From: Demequina soli
GTDB lineage: Bacteria > Actinomycetota > Actinomycetes > Actinomycetales > Demequinaceae
DNA: 64,000 nt
Assembly (NCBI RefSeq): GCF_000971195.1
Contig: NZ_BBLZ01000002.1
Location: 1-64,000 of the forward strand
Direction of reading: 5' to 3'
In this document: positions 33,721-42,215 of the stretch, one piece after another
Layout: each line of letters begins with the position of its first letter
Numbering within the stretch: position 1 is the first letter of the stretch
Translations under genes and position numbers: made by a program
Notes under the pieces: model-generated
The model's database searches: none
What the model saw: the letters and a program-made list of their open reading frames with translations, nothing else
What the model was told of the DNA's origin: nothing

Positions 33721-34478
33721 CGCCGCGCCACCACCACGACGGCGCCGAGCTCCTCGTCCCGCTCGACGGCCGCCTCGAGGCCCTCATCCACCGCCGCGCT
33801 CGCGGTCAGGTCGACGAGGGCCTCGCTCGTCTCCACGATCGCGACGCCGCCCGGCCGCAGCAGCCGGGACGATGCGCGCAGCACCTCGCGTTGCAGGCTC
33901 GCCCCGTCGGGGCCTCCGTCCAGCGCGCGGGTGGGCTCGTGGTCGCGCGCCTCACGCGGCATCAGCGCGATCTGACCGGTCGGGACGTACGGCGGGCAGG
34001 TGGTCACGACGTCGACGGTGCCGTCGAGATGGCGCAGCGCGGCGTCCACGTCGGACACCAGGCACGATGCGCCCAGCGGGGCGAGCGTGCGGCTCGCCAG
34101 GGCGACGGCGGCGGGGTCGACGTCCGCGGCGATCGCTGTCAGGTCAGGTCGCGCGTGGGCGACGGCGGCCGCGATGGCGCCGGCGCCGCAGCACAGGTCC
34201 ACCACGGTCCCCCCGCGCGGCGCCGCCGCGATCGCGAGCCGCGCGACCAGCTCGGTGCGCCGCCGCGGCACGAACACCCCCGGCGCCACCGGGATCCGCA
34301 GCCCCGCGAACGCGGCCCAGCCCACCACCGTCTCCAGCGGCTCGCCCGCGACCCGTCGCGCGACGAGCGCCTCGAGCCCGCCCGCGTCGCCCGCCGCCGC
34401 GTCGATCAGCAGCGCCGCCTCCTCCTCCGCGAACACACAGCCCGCCGCCCGCAGCCGGGCCACCACCGCATCGTCCAT
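33684..34478 (-). CDS. PrmC/HemK-like putative protein (glutamine-N5) methyltransferase
   Basis: This 264-aa protein has the HemK layout: an N-terminal helical region, GVFVPRRRTELV, the SAM loop VVDLCCGAGAIAAAV, acidic residues in IAADVDPAAV, and the motif IV region VTTCPPYVPTGQI. In true PrmC motif IV is NPPY; here the first residue is Cys, so the substrate may differ from release factors. I start at ATG 34478 (MDDAVVARL). The 3' end overlaps the SRPBCC gene tail to tail. Confidence 0.78.
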   Translation of the reverse strand: MDDAVVARLRAAGCVFAEEEAALLIDAAAGDAGGLEALVARRVAGEPLETVVGWAAFAGLRIPVAPGVFVPRRRTELVARLAIAAAPRGGTVVDLCCGAGAIAAAVAHARPDLTAIAADVDPAAVALASRTLAPLGASCLVSDVDAALRHLDGTVDVVTTCPPYVPTGQIALMPREARDHEPTRALDGGPDGASLQREVLRASSRLLRPGGVAIVETSEALVDLTASAAVDEGLEAAVERDEELGAVVVVARRQALTSSDSSRA

Positions 34479-34530
34479 GGGGCGCACGCTACCCGCGCCA
34501 TCCGTGCGCGGGAGGCGCACACTGGGACGC

Positions 34531-35022
34531 ATGGACCCGGACCAGCTCGACCCCGCGGGCGAGGGGCGCGTCCTCTCGCCCGACGACGGGGACTATCTGC
34601 GCTTCGAGCGCACCGTCGCGCAGCCGCCCGCCGAGGTGTGGGCCGCGCTCACCGACCCCGAGCGCAATGCGCTCTGGTCGTTCCGCACCGCGTTCGAGCC
34701 GCGCGAGGGCGGCGCCGTCACGATGGCGGGCGGCGGCACCGGGGAGGTGCTCGCGTGGGTCGAGCCCCACGCCCTCGAGTACGCGTTCGACGGCCCGGGC
34801 GGCCGCTGGCAGGTGCGGATCGCGATCGCCGAGCTCGGCGACGGGGCGCTCGTCACGTTCGACCACGTCGCGCCCGACCCGCAGAGCCCGGACATCGCGG
34901 CCGGCTGGCACTGGCACCTCGGCCGCCTCGAGACCCACCTCGCGGGAGGCGAGCCCGCGCCGGTCGACTCGGACGCCCACTTCGAGGAGCTCCAGCGCCT
35001 GTACGCGCACGCCGAGGGCTGA
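34531..35022 (+). CDS. SRPBCC (AHSA1-like) domain protein
   Basis: This 163-aa single-domain protein begins with a short acidic leader and continues with LRFERTVAQPPAEVWAALTDPERNALWSF, the AHSA1 opening pattern, then GGTGEVLAWVEPHALEYAF and WHWHLGRLETHL. It has a START-type ligand cavity and the ligand is unknown. The ATG at 34531 is 52 bases from the divergent methyltransferase start. It is convergent with the ABC permease gene, one base apart. Confidence 0.85.
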   Translation: MDPDQLDPAGEGRVLSPDDGDYLRFERTVAQPPAEVWAALTDPERNALWSFRTAFEPREGGAVTMAGGGTGEVLAWVEPHALEYAFDGPGGRWQVRIAIAELGDGALVTFDHVAPDPQSPDIAAGWHWHLGRLETHLAGGEPAPVDSDAHFEELQRLYAHAEG

Positions 35023-35023
35023 G

Positions 35024-35794
35024 TCAGTCCAGCCGGGCGCGGGCGAACGCGCGCACCGAGGCCCACGCGGCGAGCGCGGCGAACGCGACGGCCAGCGCGA
35101 GCGACGCGGGACCGATGGTCGCAGCCTCCGCGGCGCCGCCCGCGCCCGCCCACATCGCGGGCGCGATGAACGGCACCCACGCGCCGACGCCGAGCATCGC
35201 GAGGATCTGGCTCGCCGCGGTGACCGCGATGATCGCGCCGGCGGCGCCGAGGTAGCCCCGGAGGCGCACCGCGACCCACGCGAAGCCGAGCGCGAGCGCG
35301 GCCATGAGGAGCCCCGCGACCCACACGCGGACCAGCTGTGCGACGACGGCGCCGGTGAAGGAGCCGTCGGCGATCGCGCCCAGGCCCGCCGCGGTGAGCA
35401 GCATCGCGAGCGTGAGGCAGGCCGCGGCCCATGCGCCCACGACCAGCAGCTTCGCCCGCGCGATCTCCGCGCGGGACACGGGAAGCGCGAACAGCGACCC
35501 GAGCGTGCGGTCGACCCACTCGCGACCCACGAGCCACGCGACCGCGAAGCCGACGCCGATGAGCGCGACGACCGACACGACCTGCCCGGAGAGCGCGGCG
35601 ACAGCCTCGCCGACGGTGCCCTCGCGGTAGGGGGCGAGCTTCGCGGCGGACGGCCCGGCCGCGTCGGCGCTGCGAGCGATCATCACCATCCCCACGGACA
35701 TGAGCGGCGGGAAGGCGATGAGCAGGACGGTCGCGAGGCGCGCGGTGAGCGAGCGCGCGAACGTCGCGACCTGGAGGGCGAGGGCGGTCCTCAT
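35024..35794 (-). CDS. ABC-2 type transporter permease
   Basis: This 256-aa protein has about six membrane segments (FPPLMSVGMVMIARS, VSVVALIGVGFAVAWLVG, LLVVGAWAAACLTLAMLL and others) and EWVDRTLGSLFALPVSRAEI, the cytosolic coupling-type sequence of ABC-2 permeases. Its ATG overlaps the stop of the ATPase gene (ATGA). With the ATPase it should form an exporter of unknown substrate under the adjacent TetR. Confidence 0.85.
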   Translation of the reverse strand: MRTALALQVATFARSLTARLATVLLIAFPPLMSVGMVMIARSADAAGPSAAKLAPYREGTVGEAVAALSGQVVSVVALIGVGFAVAWLVGREWVDRTLGSLFALPVSRAEIARAKLLVVGAWAAACLTLAMLLTAAGLGAIADGSFTGAVVAQLVRVWVAGLLMAALALGFAWVAVRLRGYLGAAGAIIAVTAASQILAMLGVGAWVPFIAPAMWAGAGGAAEAATIGPASLALAVAFAALAAWASVRAFARARLD

Positions 35795-36543
35795 GCGTGG
35801 GCCTCCTGTCGGGCGAGGGCGGCGTGGCGGTGGTCCTCGTCCCAGCGGCGCACCACGTCGAAGAAGCGTCGCTCGAGGTCGGCCTGCCCGGGCTCGAGCG
35901 CGCCGACCACGCGGCCGGCGTGGATCACGGTGATGCGGTGCGCGATCCGCGACACCTCGTCGAGGTGGTGGCTGGACACGAGCACGCCCGCACCGCGGGC
36001 GGCTGCCTCGAGGATCACGTCGCGCAGCAGCAGGACGCCCGCCGGGTCGAGCGCGTTGGTCGGCTCGTCGAGGACGAGCAGGTCGGGCCGGTGTGCGGCC
36101 ACGCACGCGAGCCCGAGGCGCTGACGGTTGCCCAGCGACAGCCCGCGTGCGCGCCGTCCCGCCCACGGCTCGAGCTCGAGCCGTGCGATCCAGGACGATG
36201 CTGCGGTCGCCGCCGCGCCCCGGTCCAGGCCGTGCAGGCGCGCCGCGAGCACGATGTTGTCGCGCACCGTGAGCTCGGGGTAGCCGAACGGCTGCTCGAT
36301 CGAGAGGCCCAGCCGCGCCAGTCTGCCGGGGCTCGCGTGCGCGAAGGGCTCGCCGAAGAGGCGGACCTCGCCGGCGTCGAGCGCGGTCTGCCCGACGATG
36401 GCCTTCATCGCGGTGGTCTTGCCGGCACCGTTGAGCCCGATGATCGCGTGGATCTCGCCGGGCTCGACCGTGAGGCTCAGCCCGTCGAGCGCGCGCACGC
36501 CGCCGTAGACGCGCACGGCGCCCGCGAGCTCGAGCGCGGTCAC
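35791..36543 (-). CDS. ABC transporter ATP-binding protein
   Basis: This 250-aa ATPase has Walker A GLNGAGKTTAMKAIV, signature LSLGNRQRLGLA (G-for-G variant of LSGGQ), Walker B LLVLDEPTNALDP and switch SSHHLDEV. The GTG at 36543 overlaps the TetR stop (GTGA). It powers the ABC-2 permease encoded next. The C-terminal tail contains DVVRRWDEDHRHAAL with no extra domain. Confidence 0.9.
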   Translation of the reverse strand: MTALELAGAVRVYGGVRALDGLSLTVEPGEIHAIIGLNGAGKTTAMKAIVGQTALDAGEVRLFGEPFAHASPGRLARLGLSIEQPFGYPELTVRDNIVLAARLHGLDRGAAATAASSWIARLELEPWAGRRARGLSLGNRQRLGLACVAAHRPDLLVLDEPTNALDPAGVLLLRDVILEAAARGAGVLVSSHHLDEVSRIAHRITVIHAGRVVGALEPGQADLERRFFDVVRRWDEDHRHAALARQEAHA

Positions 36544-37130
36544 GGCGTCGCTCCCGCGAAGGCCGGGACGGGTGCGCCCGCGAGGGACGGCACGACGGTG
36601 GTGATCGCATCGGTGACCAGCTCGCCGAGGGTGCGCGGCGAGCCCGCGACCGCCCAGTCGAGCAGCGCGGCGGTGAGGGCGGCGAGGCACGCCGCCGCGG
36701 CGATGCGCGTCGCGCCCTCGTCGCCGGCGGGTGCGGCGGCCTCGACGATGGCGCGCTCGGTCGCGGCGGTGTTGGCGGCCATGCCGGCCTGCAGCTCGGG
36801 CACGCTCGCGGCGATCGCGATCCCGCGGCGCGTGCTCGCCGTGGGCTCCTGGTCGAGCAGCGGCACGAGCGACAGCATGCCGCGCGCGACGCGCTCGATC
36901 GGCGCGAGCGCCGCGGGCTGGGCCGCGACCGCGTGGGCGATGACGGGGTCGAACGGGTCGTCGAGCAGCACCCGCTCCTTGGTGGGGAAGTGGCGGAAGA
37001 ACGTCATGTGGCTGACGCCGGCGGCGGCCGCGATCTGCTCGACCGTGACCGCGCGGTAGCCGCGCTGCTCGAACAGGTCGAGCGCGGCCGACTGGAGACG
37101 GGCCCGGGTGGCCTCGGCGCGTGTGGTCAT
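36540..37130 (-). CDS. TetR-family regulator of the ABC exporter operon
   Basis: This 196-aa protein has an N-terminal TetR helix-turn-helix (ALDLFEQRGYRAVTVEQIAAAAGVSHMTFFRHFPTKE) and a variable ligand domain. I start at ATG 37130 (MTTRAEATR); the palindrome GTTAGTCACTAAC lies just upstream, so the protein probably represses its own operon (regulator, ATPase, permease) and perhaps the divergent cupin gene. The ligand is unknown. Confidence 0.88.
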   Translation of the reverse strand: MTTRAEATRARLQSAALDLFEQRGYRAVTVEQIAAAAGVSHMTFFRHFPTKERVLLDDPFDPVIAHAVAAQPAALAPIERVARGMLSLVPLLDQEPTASTRRGIAIAASVPELQAGMAANTAATERAIVEAAAPAGDEGATRIAAAACLAALTAALLDWAVAGSPRTLGELVTDAITTVVPSLAGAPVPAFAGATP

Positions 37131-37139
37131 GGTCTTAGT

Positions 37140-37152
37140 GTTAGTCACTAAC
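37140..37152. promoter_or_regulatory. Palindromic operator GTTAGTCACTAAC
   Basis: The 13-bp perfect palindrome lies in the 60-base divergent gap between the TetR gene and the cupin gene. It is the expected kind of site for the adjacent TetR protein and could control both directions. Confidence 0.65.
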
Positions 37153-37190
37153 ATCTGGTTCGCAAGGGGTGGCGGCGATATCGTCGCCGG

Positions 37191-37619
37191 ATGAGCGATT
37201 ACCAGGTGCTGGAGATGGGCGGCCTCGACGGGTGGCGCGGCCACCACGGCGGATTCCGCCCGACGACGCTGCGCGACGGGCGCCGCGTCGTGGACCACGA
37301 GCTGGCGATGCAGTACATCGGCATGACCGCCAACGCGTTCGTCCCGGGCGAGGAGGCGGGCTACTGGCACACGCACTCCGAGATCGAGGAGCTCTACGTG
37401 TTCCTCGCGGGCCGCGGCCAGATGGCGCTCGACGACGAGATCGTGGACGTAGGCCCCGGCACCGCGGTGCGCGTGGGCCAGGGCGTCTGGCGGACGTGGC
37501 GATGCCTGCCGGACAGCGCCGAGGGGCTCCAGTGGTTCTGCATCCGCGCGGGCGGCGGCGAGCTGCCGCACCTGCCCGACGACGCGACGCGCGACGAGGG
37601 CCGCCCCTCGCCGTGGTGA
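37191..37619 (+). CDS. Cupin-domain protein
   Basis: This 142-aa protein is a single cupin barrel: GYWHTHSEIEELYVFLAGRG gives the first metal motif (H-x-H, then Glu) and VGPGTAVRVGQGVWRTWR lies where the second motif is expected, but the usual second His is not obvious. Such proteins are isomerases, dioxygenase-like enzymes or sugar binders. The gene shares its promoter region with the TetR-ABC operon. Confidence 0.82.
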   Translation: MSDYQVLEMGGLDGWRGHHGGFRPTTLRDGRRVVDHELAMQYIGMTANAFVPGEEAGYWHTHSEIEELYVFLAGRGQMALDDEIVDVGPGTAVRVGQGVWRTWRCLPDSAEGLQWFCIRAGGGELPHLPDDATRDEGRPSPW

Positions 37620-37667
37620 CGAGGAGCGGTCCGCACCGCGTGACCGTGCCGCGCGACCCCGCCGCGT

Positions 37668-37774
37668 GACCGTGCCCCACACGCGAGGCCGGGATTGGGC
37701 CGGCTTCGCTGCAACTCGCGCGGCGAACCGCGACCAGGGGGCGTGGAGTTGCAGATCTCGTGTGGGGCACGGTC
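37668..37774. repeat. Intergenic TIR element, copy D (best preserved ends)
   Basis: GACCGTGCCCCACACG at the left end and CGTGTGGGGCACGGTC at the right end are perfect inverted repeats of 16 bp. CTGCAACTC and GAGTTGCAG form a perfect inner stem. It lies between the convergent cupin and MFS genes and could also work as a bidirectional terminator. Confidence 0.8.
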
Positions 37775-37787
37775 GGGCGGGCGCTGC

Positions 37788-39221
37788 TCAGGCCGGCAGC
37801 AGCGCCCCGGGCGCCGCGTCGCCGACGGGAGCCCCGTCGGGGCTGGTGCGGCGCGGCGGCAGGAACGTCGCGACGATCGTGGTGACCGCGAGGATCGCGG
37901 CGCCCCACAGCACGGCTGTCTGCGCCGCGTCCGTGTAGCCGGTCGGGGTGAGCTGGCCGCCCGCGCCCGTGAAGATCGCCGTCAGCACCGCGATGCCGAG
38001 CGCGACGCCGATCTCCCGCACGGTCGCGTTGGTGCCGGAGGCCTTGGCGTGGTCCTCGTCCCGCATGTGGGCGAGCACCGCTGTCGCGAGGGGCGCGAAC
38101 ACGAGCCCCATCCCCACGCCGCAGGCGACGAAGCCGGGCACGAGCATCCAGTAGTCGACCGCCGGGTCGAGCTGCAGCCCGATCCACGCGAGGCCGAGCG
38201 CCTGCGCCGCGACGCCCGCGGTGACGAGCGTCCGCGTGCCGAGGCGCGGCTCGAGCAGGCCCGTGAGCGGCGCGACGAACAGCGGCGCCATGGTCCACGG
38301 CATGGTCATCGCGCCCGCCTCGAGCGGGGTCTTGCCCTGCACCACCTGCATGAACTGGATGAGGATGAACACGGAGCCGAAGATGCCGACGGAGAACATC
38401 ACGCCCACCGCGTTCGCCACGGAGAACGAGCGGTCGCGGAACAGCCGCATCGGCAGCAGGGCCGCGTCGCGGCGGCGGTGCTCCCAGCCCAGGAACGCGA
38501 CCAGCAGGACCGCCCCTCCCACGAGCCCGGCGAGCACCTGAGGCGAGGTCCACCCCGCATCGTTGCCGCGCACGATGCCGAACACCAGGCCGAACACCGC
38601 GGTCATGCCGAGCGCCAGCCCGACCAGGTCGAGCCGCGCGGCGGCGCCGCGGGTCTCGGTCAGGAACGCGCGGACCAGGATGATCGCGACGACGCCCACC
38701 GGGACGTTCAGCCAGAAGATCGCGTGCCAGGTCAGCCCCTCGACCACGGCCCCGCCGATGAGCGGCCCGACGGCGACGCCCAGGCCGGCGACGCCTCCCC
38801 AGATGCCGATCGCGAGCGGGCGCATCTTGGCGGGGACGTTCGTGGACAGGATCGCGAGCGACAGCGGCATGAGCGCCGCGCCGCCGATGCCCTGGAGCAC
38901 GCGGGCCGCGATGAGCGCCTCGGCGCTGGGGGCGAGCGCGCACAGGATCGACGCGAAGGTGAACAGCGCGATGCCGCCCGTGAAGACGCGGCGGCGTCCG
39001 AAGCGGTCGCCGAGCGCGACCGCCATGAGGATCATGCTCGCGAACGCGAGCGAGTAGCCGTTGATGAACCACTGCAGCTGCTCGAGCGAGGCGTCGAGGT
39101 CCGTCGCGAGGACGGGCAGCGCGTTGGTGACGACGAGGTTGTCGAGGCTCGCCATGAAGGCGGGGATGGACACCGCGAGGATCACGAGTCCCAGCGGCGT
39201 CCGGCGTGCGGTCGATGACAT
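37788..39221 (-). CDS. MFS exporter of the DHA2/EmrB type
   Basis: This 477-aa transporter has 14 expected membrane segments: AFMASLDNLVVTNALPVLAT in TM1, ALGDRFGRRRVFTGG as loop motif, and RVLQGIGGAALMPLSLAIL in TM4/5. It should export drugs or toxic metabolites with proton exchange. The ATG at 39221 has a GGGGAGGGA ribosome site. The divergent TetR gene and paired operators between them indicate substrate-inducible expression. Confidence 0.88.
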   Translation of the reverse strand: MSSTARRTPLGLVILAVSIPAFMASLDNLVVTNALPVLATDLDASLEQLQWFINGYSLAFASMILMAVALGDRFGRRRVFTGGIALFTFASILCALAPSAEALIAARVLQGIGGAALMPLSLAILSTNVPAKMRPLAIGIWGGVAGLGVAVGPLIGGAVVEGLTWHAIFWLNVPVGVVAIILVRAFLTETRGAAARLDLVGLALGMTAVFGLVFGIVRGNDAGWTSPQVLAGLVGGAVLLVAFLGWEHRRRDAALLPMRLFRDRSFSVANAVGVMFSVGIFGSVFILIQFMQVVQGKTPLEAGAMTMPWTMAPLFVAPLTGLLEPRLGTRTLVTAGVAAQALGLAWIGLQLDPAVDYWMLVPGFVACGVGMGLVFAPLATAVLAHMRDEDHAKASGTNATVREIGVALGIAVLTAIFTGAGGQLTPTGYTDAAQTAVLWGAAILAVTTIVATFLPPRRTSPDGAPVGDAAPGALLPA

Positions 39222-39254
39222 GTTCCCTCCCCGGAACGATGCGGTTGGCATGTG

Positions 39255-39304
39255 AGTAATCAATTGATTACTACACGTCGACACGCTAGTAATCGCTTGA
39301 TAAC
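39255..39304. promoter_or_regulatory. Twin operators between the MFS and TetR genes
   Basis: AGTAATCAATTGATTACT (39255-39272) is a perfect 18-bp palindrome. AGTAATCGCTTGATAAC (39288-39304) is a second, imperfect version 33 bases away and directly upstream of the TetR gene. The AT-rich cores stand out in this genome and the sites should be bound by the adjacent TetR. Confidence 0.75.
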
Positions 39305-39312
39305 ATGTCAAC

Positions 39313-39924
39313 ATGAGCGTCACAGAAACCCGTCTGACCAGCGATGACAGGCGCGAGCAGGTCCTCGCGGCCGCGACCGTGGTGTTCGGCGAGAAGGGCT
39401 ACGCGGGCGGCACGACCGACGCGATCGCGAAGCGGGCGGGGATCTCCCAGGCCTACGTGGTCCGCATGTTCGGATCGAAGGAGAACCTGTTCCTCGAGAC
39501 ATCGCGGCGCGCGACGGGACGTCTGACGGACCGCTATCGCGAGGTGATCGCGGGCTTCACGGGCGACGAGACGTTCGAGGACAAGCAGGGCGCGCTGGGG
39601 CCCGCGTACGCCGAGCTGGTGTCGGACCGCGGCACGCTGCTCACGCTGCTGCACCTGTTCGGGCTGGGCGCCGACCCGGTGTTCGGCCCCGCGGCGCGCG
39701 AGTGCTTCATCAGCGTCTACCGCCTGGTGCGCGAGGAGGCCGGGTTCAGCGCCGAGCAGTCCGTCGAGTTCTTCGCGCACGGCATGCTCATGACGATCTT
39801 GCTCGCGCTGCGCATGCCCGACTCCACCGATCCGGCAGGGCTCGAGCTGTTCCAGGCCGCGATGGGGCCGATGTGCGAGGCGATCCTCGCGAACTTCGCG
39901 GACGTGGCGGTCGCGAGCGCCTGA
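39313..39924 (+). CDS. TetR-family regulator of the MFS exporter
   Basis: This 203-aa protein has a TetR helix-turn-helix (VLAAATVVFGEKGYAGGTTDAIAKRAGISQAYVVRMFGSKE) and a C-terminal ligand domain (EFFAHGMLMTILLALRMPD). It is divergent from the DHA2 exporter with two readable operators in between, so it most likely represses the exporter and itself. Confidence 0.9.
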   Translation: MSVTETRLTSDDRREQVLAAATVVFGEKGYAGGTTDAIAKRAGISQAYVVRMFGSKENLFLETSRRATGRLTDRYREVIAGFTGDETFEDKQGALGPAYAELVSDRGTLLTLLHLFGLGADPVFGPAARECFISVYRLVREEAGFSAEQSVEFFAHGMLMTILLALRMPDSTDPAGLELFQAAMGPMCEAILANFADVAVASA

Positions 39925-39939
39925 CGCGTCGCTTCGGGC

Positions 39940-41358
39940 TCAGGCCGGCGCCGCCTCCTCGACGGGGGCCAGCGGCAGCGCGATCCGCACCGTCGTCCCG
40001 GCGCCCTCGGTCGAGTCCACGGCCAGCGTGCCCCCGTGTACCGAGACGATCGCGGCGGTGATCGCGAGGCCCAGGCCCGAGCCGCCCGTCGCGCGGGTGC
40101 GCGAGTGGTCCCCTCGCACGAACCTCTCGGTCGCGCGCGCGGCCACCTCGGGCGACATCCCGGGGCCGTCGTCCTCGACGGCGACGGTGCCCGTCGCATC
40201 GTCCCGGCGGACGCGGACCGTCACGTGGCTGCCGCCGTGGACCGCGGCGTTGGTGACGACGTTGATGACGGCCTGGCGCAGGCGGTCCGGGTCGCCCGCG
40301 ATGGTGACCGGCTCGGGCGCGTCGAGCGTGAAGCTCACGCCCTCGCGCGCGGCCGTGGCGTCGCCCACGACCTCGGAGCACAGGTGCGCGAGGTCGAGGC
40401 GGATGGGGGTGAGCTGCGGCTCGGCGTCGTAGCGCGCGAGCTCGAGCATGTCCTCGACGAGGCGGCGCATGCGACCGGCCTCGGCCTCGGTGCGACGCCA
40501 CGCGTCGGCCACGTCCTCGTCGCGCGCGAGCGCGCCGCGACGGTACAGCTCGGCGTAGCCGAGGACCGTGGTGAGCGGGGTGCGGAGCTCGTGCGACGCG
40601 TCGGCGACGAACTCGCGCAGCCGGGCCTCGGAGCGCTCGCGCTCGTCGAGCGCGTCGGTGAGGGTGTCGACCATCTGGTTGAGGGACGCGGCGAGCTCGG
40701 CGGACTCGGACCCCCGGCCCGCGCCCTCGAGCCTCACGTCCAGGTCGCCGTCGGCGATCCGGGCGGACGCGTCGACCATGCGTCGCATGGGGGCGATGCC
40801 CAGGCGGAGCACCCACCAGCCGACGGCGGACAGGCCGCCCAGCACCACGACCAGGCCCACCAGCTCGATCACCATGAGCCGGTGCGTCGCCTGATCCACG
40901 GAGTCGAGCGACAGCGCGGTCACGTCCGTGCCGATGCTGGTGGCGCGCAGCAGCACGCGGAAGCCGGCGTCGTCGCCGTCCGACGACGGCACGCTGATGT
41001 AGACGGACCCGGAGCTCGGCAGCGCGCTCACGGGGATCTCGGGCTGCGCGTCGGAGGCGCCCTCGACGTTGGGCGAGTAGATCACGCCGAGCCGGCCGGT
41101 CGTGTCGACCAGGGCGCGCCACACGTCGGACGGCCGCGACGTGTTGTCGGCGTCGCCGTCGTTGGTGGAGAGGGCGGGCTGGTGCCGCGTCGTATCGATC
41201 GGTCCCGACGAGGAGGCGAGGCGCTGGTCGAGCTGCGTGAGCAGGAACGAGTGGGTCACGAGCGTGACCACGATCGCGACCGCGACGACCGCCGCGGCGA
41301 TGGTGCCCAGTCCGATGAGGAGTCGTGCGCGGAGTGTCAGCCCGTCGGGCCGCGTCAC
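39940..41358 (-). CDS. Sensor histidine kinase (two TM, HAMP, HisKA)
   Basis: This 472-aa kinase has a first membrane helix near residues 15-40, an extracytoplasmic sensor of about 125 residues, a second helix near 170-190, a HAMP region (RRMVDASARIADGDLDVRL), the HisKA box VADASHELRTPLTTVLGY with the phospho-His near residue 256, and a HATPase domain with NVVTNAAVHG, DDGPGM and GGSGLGLAI. The GTG at 41358 overlaps the response regulator stop. It partners the OmpR-type regulator. Confidence 0.92.
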   Translation of the reverse strand: MTRPDGLTLRARLLIGLGTIAAAVVAVAIVVTLVTHSFLLTQLDQRLASSSGPIDTTRHQPALSTNDGDADNTSRPSDVWRALVDTTGRLGVIYSPNVEGASDAQPEIPVSALPSSGSVYISVPSSDGDDAGFRVLLRATSIGTDVTALSLDSVDQATHRLMVIELVGLVVVLGGLSAVGWWVLRLGIAPMRRMVDASARIADGDLDVRLEGAGRGSESAELAASLNQMVDTLTDALDERERSEARLREFVADASHELRTPLTTVLGYAELYRRGALARDEDVADAWRRTEAEAGRMRRLVEDMLELARYDAEPQLTPIRLDLAHLCSEVVGDATAAREGVSFTLDAPEPVTIAGDPDRLRQAVINVVTNAAVHGGSHVTVRVRRDDATGTVAVEDDGPGMSPEVAARATERFVRGDHSRTRATGGSGLGLAITAAIVSVHGGTLAVDSTEGAGTTVRIALPLAPVEEAAPA

Positions 41359-42038
41359 GGGAGCCTCAGCGTGTAGCCCACGCCGCGGATCGTGTGGATG
41401 AGCTTGGGGTCGACCGTGTCGACCTTGCGGCGCACGTAGCCGATGTACGTCTCGACCACGCCCGGGTCGTCGTCGCGCGAGTAGCCCCACACGCCCTCGA
41501 GCAGCTGGCCGCGCGACAGCACGCGACCGGTGTTCTGCATGAGGTGGCGCAGCAGGTTGTACTCCGTCGGGGACAGCTGGATCTCCTCGCCGCCGCGCGT
41601 GACGCGGTGGGAGACGTCGTCGAGCTCGAGGTCCGCCACCCGGTAGGTGTCGGAGGCGCTCGGCGCGTGCTCGACGCGGCGCGAGACCGCCTCGACGCGA
41701 GCGACCAGCTCGTCGAGGTTGAACGGCTTCTGCAGGTAGTCGTCTCCGCCGATGGTGAGGCCCTCGACCTTGTCCTTCGCGCTGTCGCGCGCGGTGAGGA
41801 AGATGATCGGGGTGCGGTCTCCCGACTCGCGCAGGCGGCGGCACACCCCGAAGCCGTCCAGGCCGGGCATCATCACGTCGAGCACGATGAGGTCGGGGCG
41901 CTGCTCGCGCACGGCCTTGAGGCCGGCCTGGCCGTCGGGCGCGTCGGAGACGTCGTAGCCCTCGTAGCGCAGGGCGGCGCAGAGCATCGTGCGGAGGTTG
42001 TCCTCGTCATCGATCACGAGGATGCGGCGTTCGGGCAT
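41355..42038 (-). CDS. OmpR/PhoB-family response regulator
   Basis: This 227-aa protein has a receiver domain (D10/D11, phosphorylated D54 in LIVLDVMMPG, FLTARD, LQKPFN) and a C-terminal winged helix (LSPTEYNLLRHLMQNTGRVLS, YIGYVRRKVD, IRGVGYTLRLP). Together with the downstream kinase it forms a two-component system. It is divergent from the DUF4956-VTC-lipoprotein operon, whose promoter carries an 11-bp-period direct repeat of the kind OmpR proteins bind. I start at ATG 42038 (MPERRILVIDD). Confidence 0.92.
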   Translation of the reverse strand: MPERRILVIDDEDNLRTMLCAALRYEGYDVSDAPDGQAGLKAVREQRPDLIVLDVMMPGLDGFGVCRRLRESGDRTPIIFLTARDSAKDKVEGLTIGGDDYLQKPFNLDELVARVEAVSRRVEHAPSASDTYRVADLELDDVSHRVTRGGEEIQLSPTEYNLLRHLMQNTGRVLSRGQLLEGVWGYSRDDDPGVVETYIGYVRRKVDTVDPKLIHTIRGVGYTLRLP

Positions 42039-42128
42039 GCGCCCAGTATTGCGGCCCAACCTCTGAATTGGCTGGGAGGCCACTGGGCGTGGGCCGTGAC
42101 ACCGGATGCCAGGGACCTCTGCCGGCCG

Positions 42129-42145
42129 TCTCAGGATTCTCTAAG
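42129..42145 (+). promoter_or_regulatory. Direct repeat TCTCAG-N5-TCTAAG, likely response-regulator box
   Basis: Two TCTMAG half-sites 11 bases apart, followed by GCGCCGCCGCTTGA, lie about 70 bases before the DUF4956 gene and 90 bases before the divergent response regulator gene. An 11-bp direct repeat is typical for OmpR-family dimers. A second copy of the same composite is at 45648-45680. Confidence 0.55.
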
Positions 42146-42215
42146 GCGCCGCCGCTTGACTCGGGGGAAACCAAACCGCCCGGACGAGTGCCGGAGCCCC
42201 CCACGAGAGGACGCC

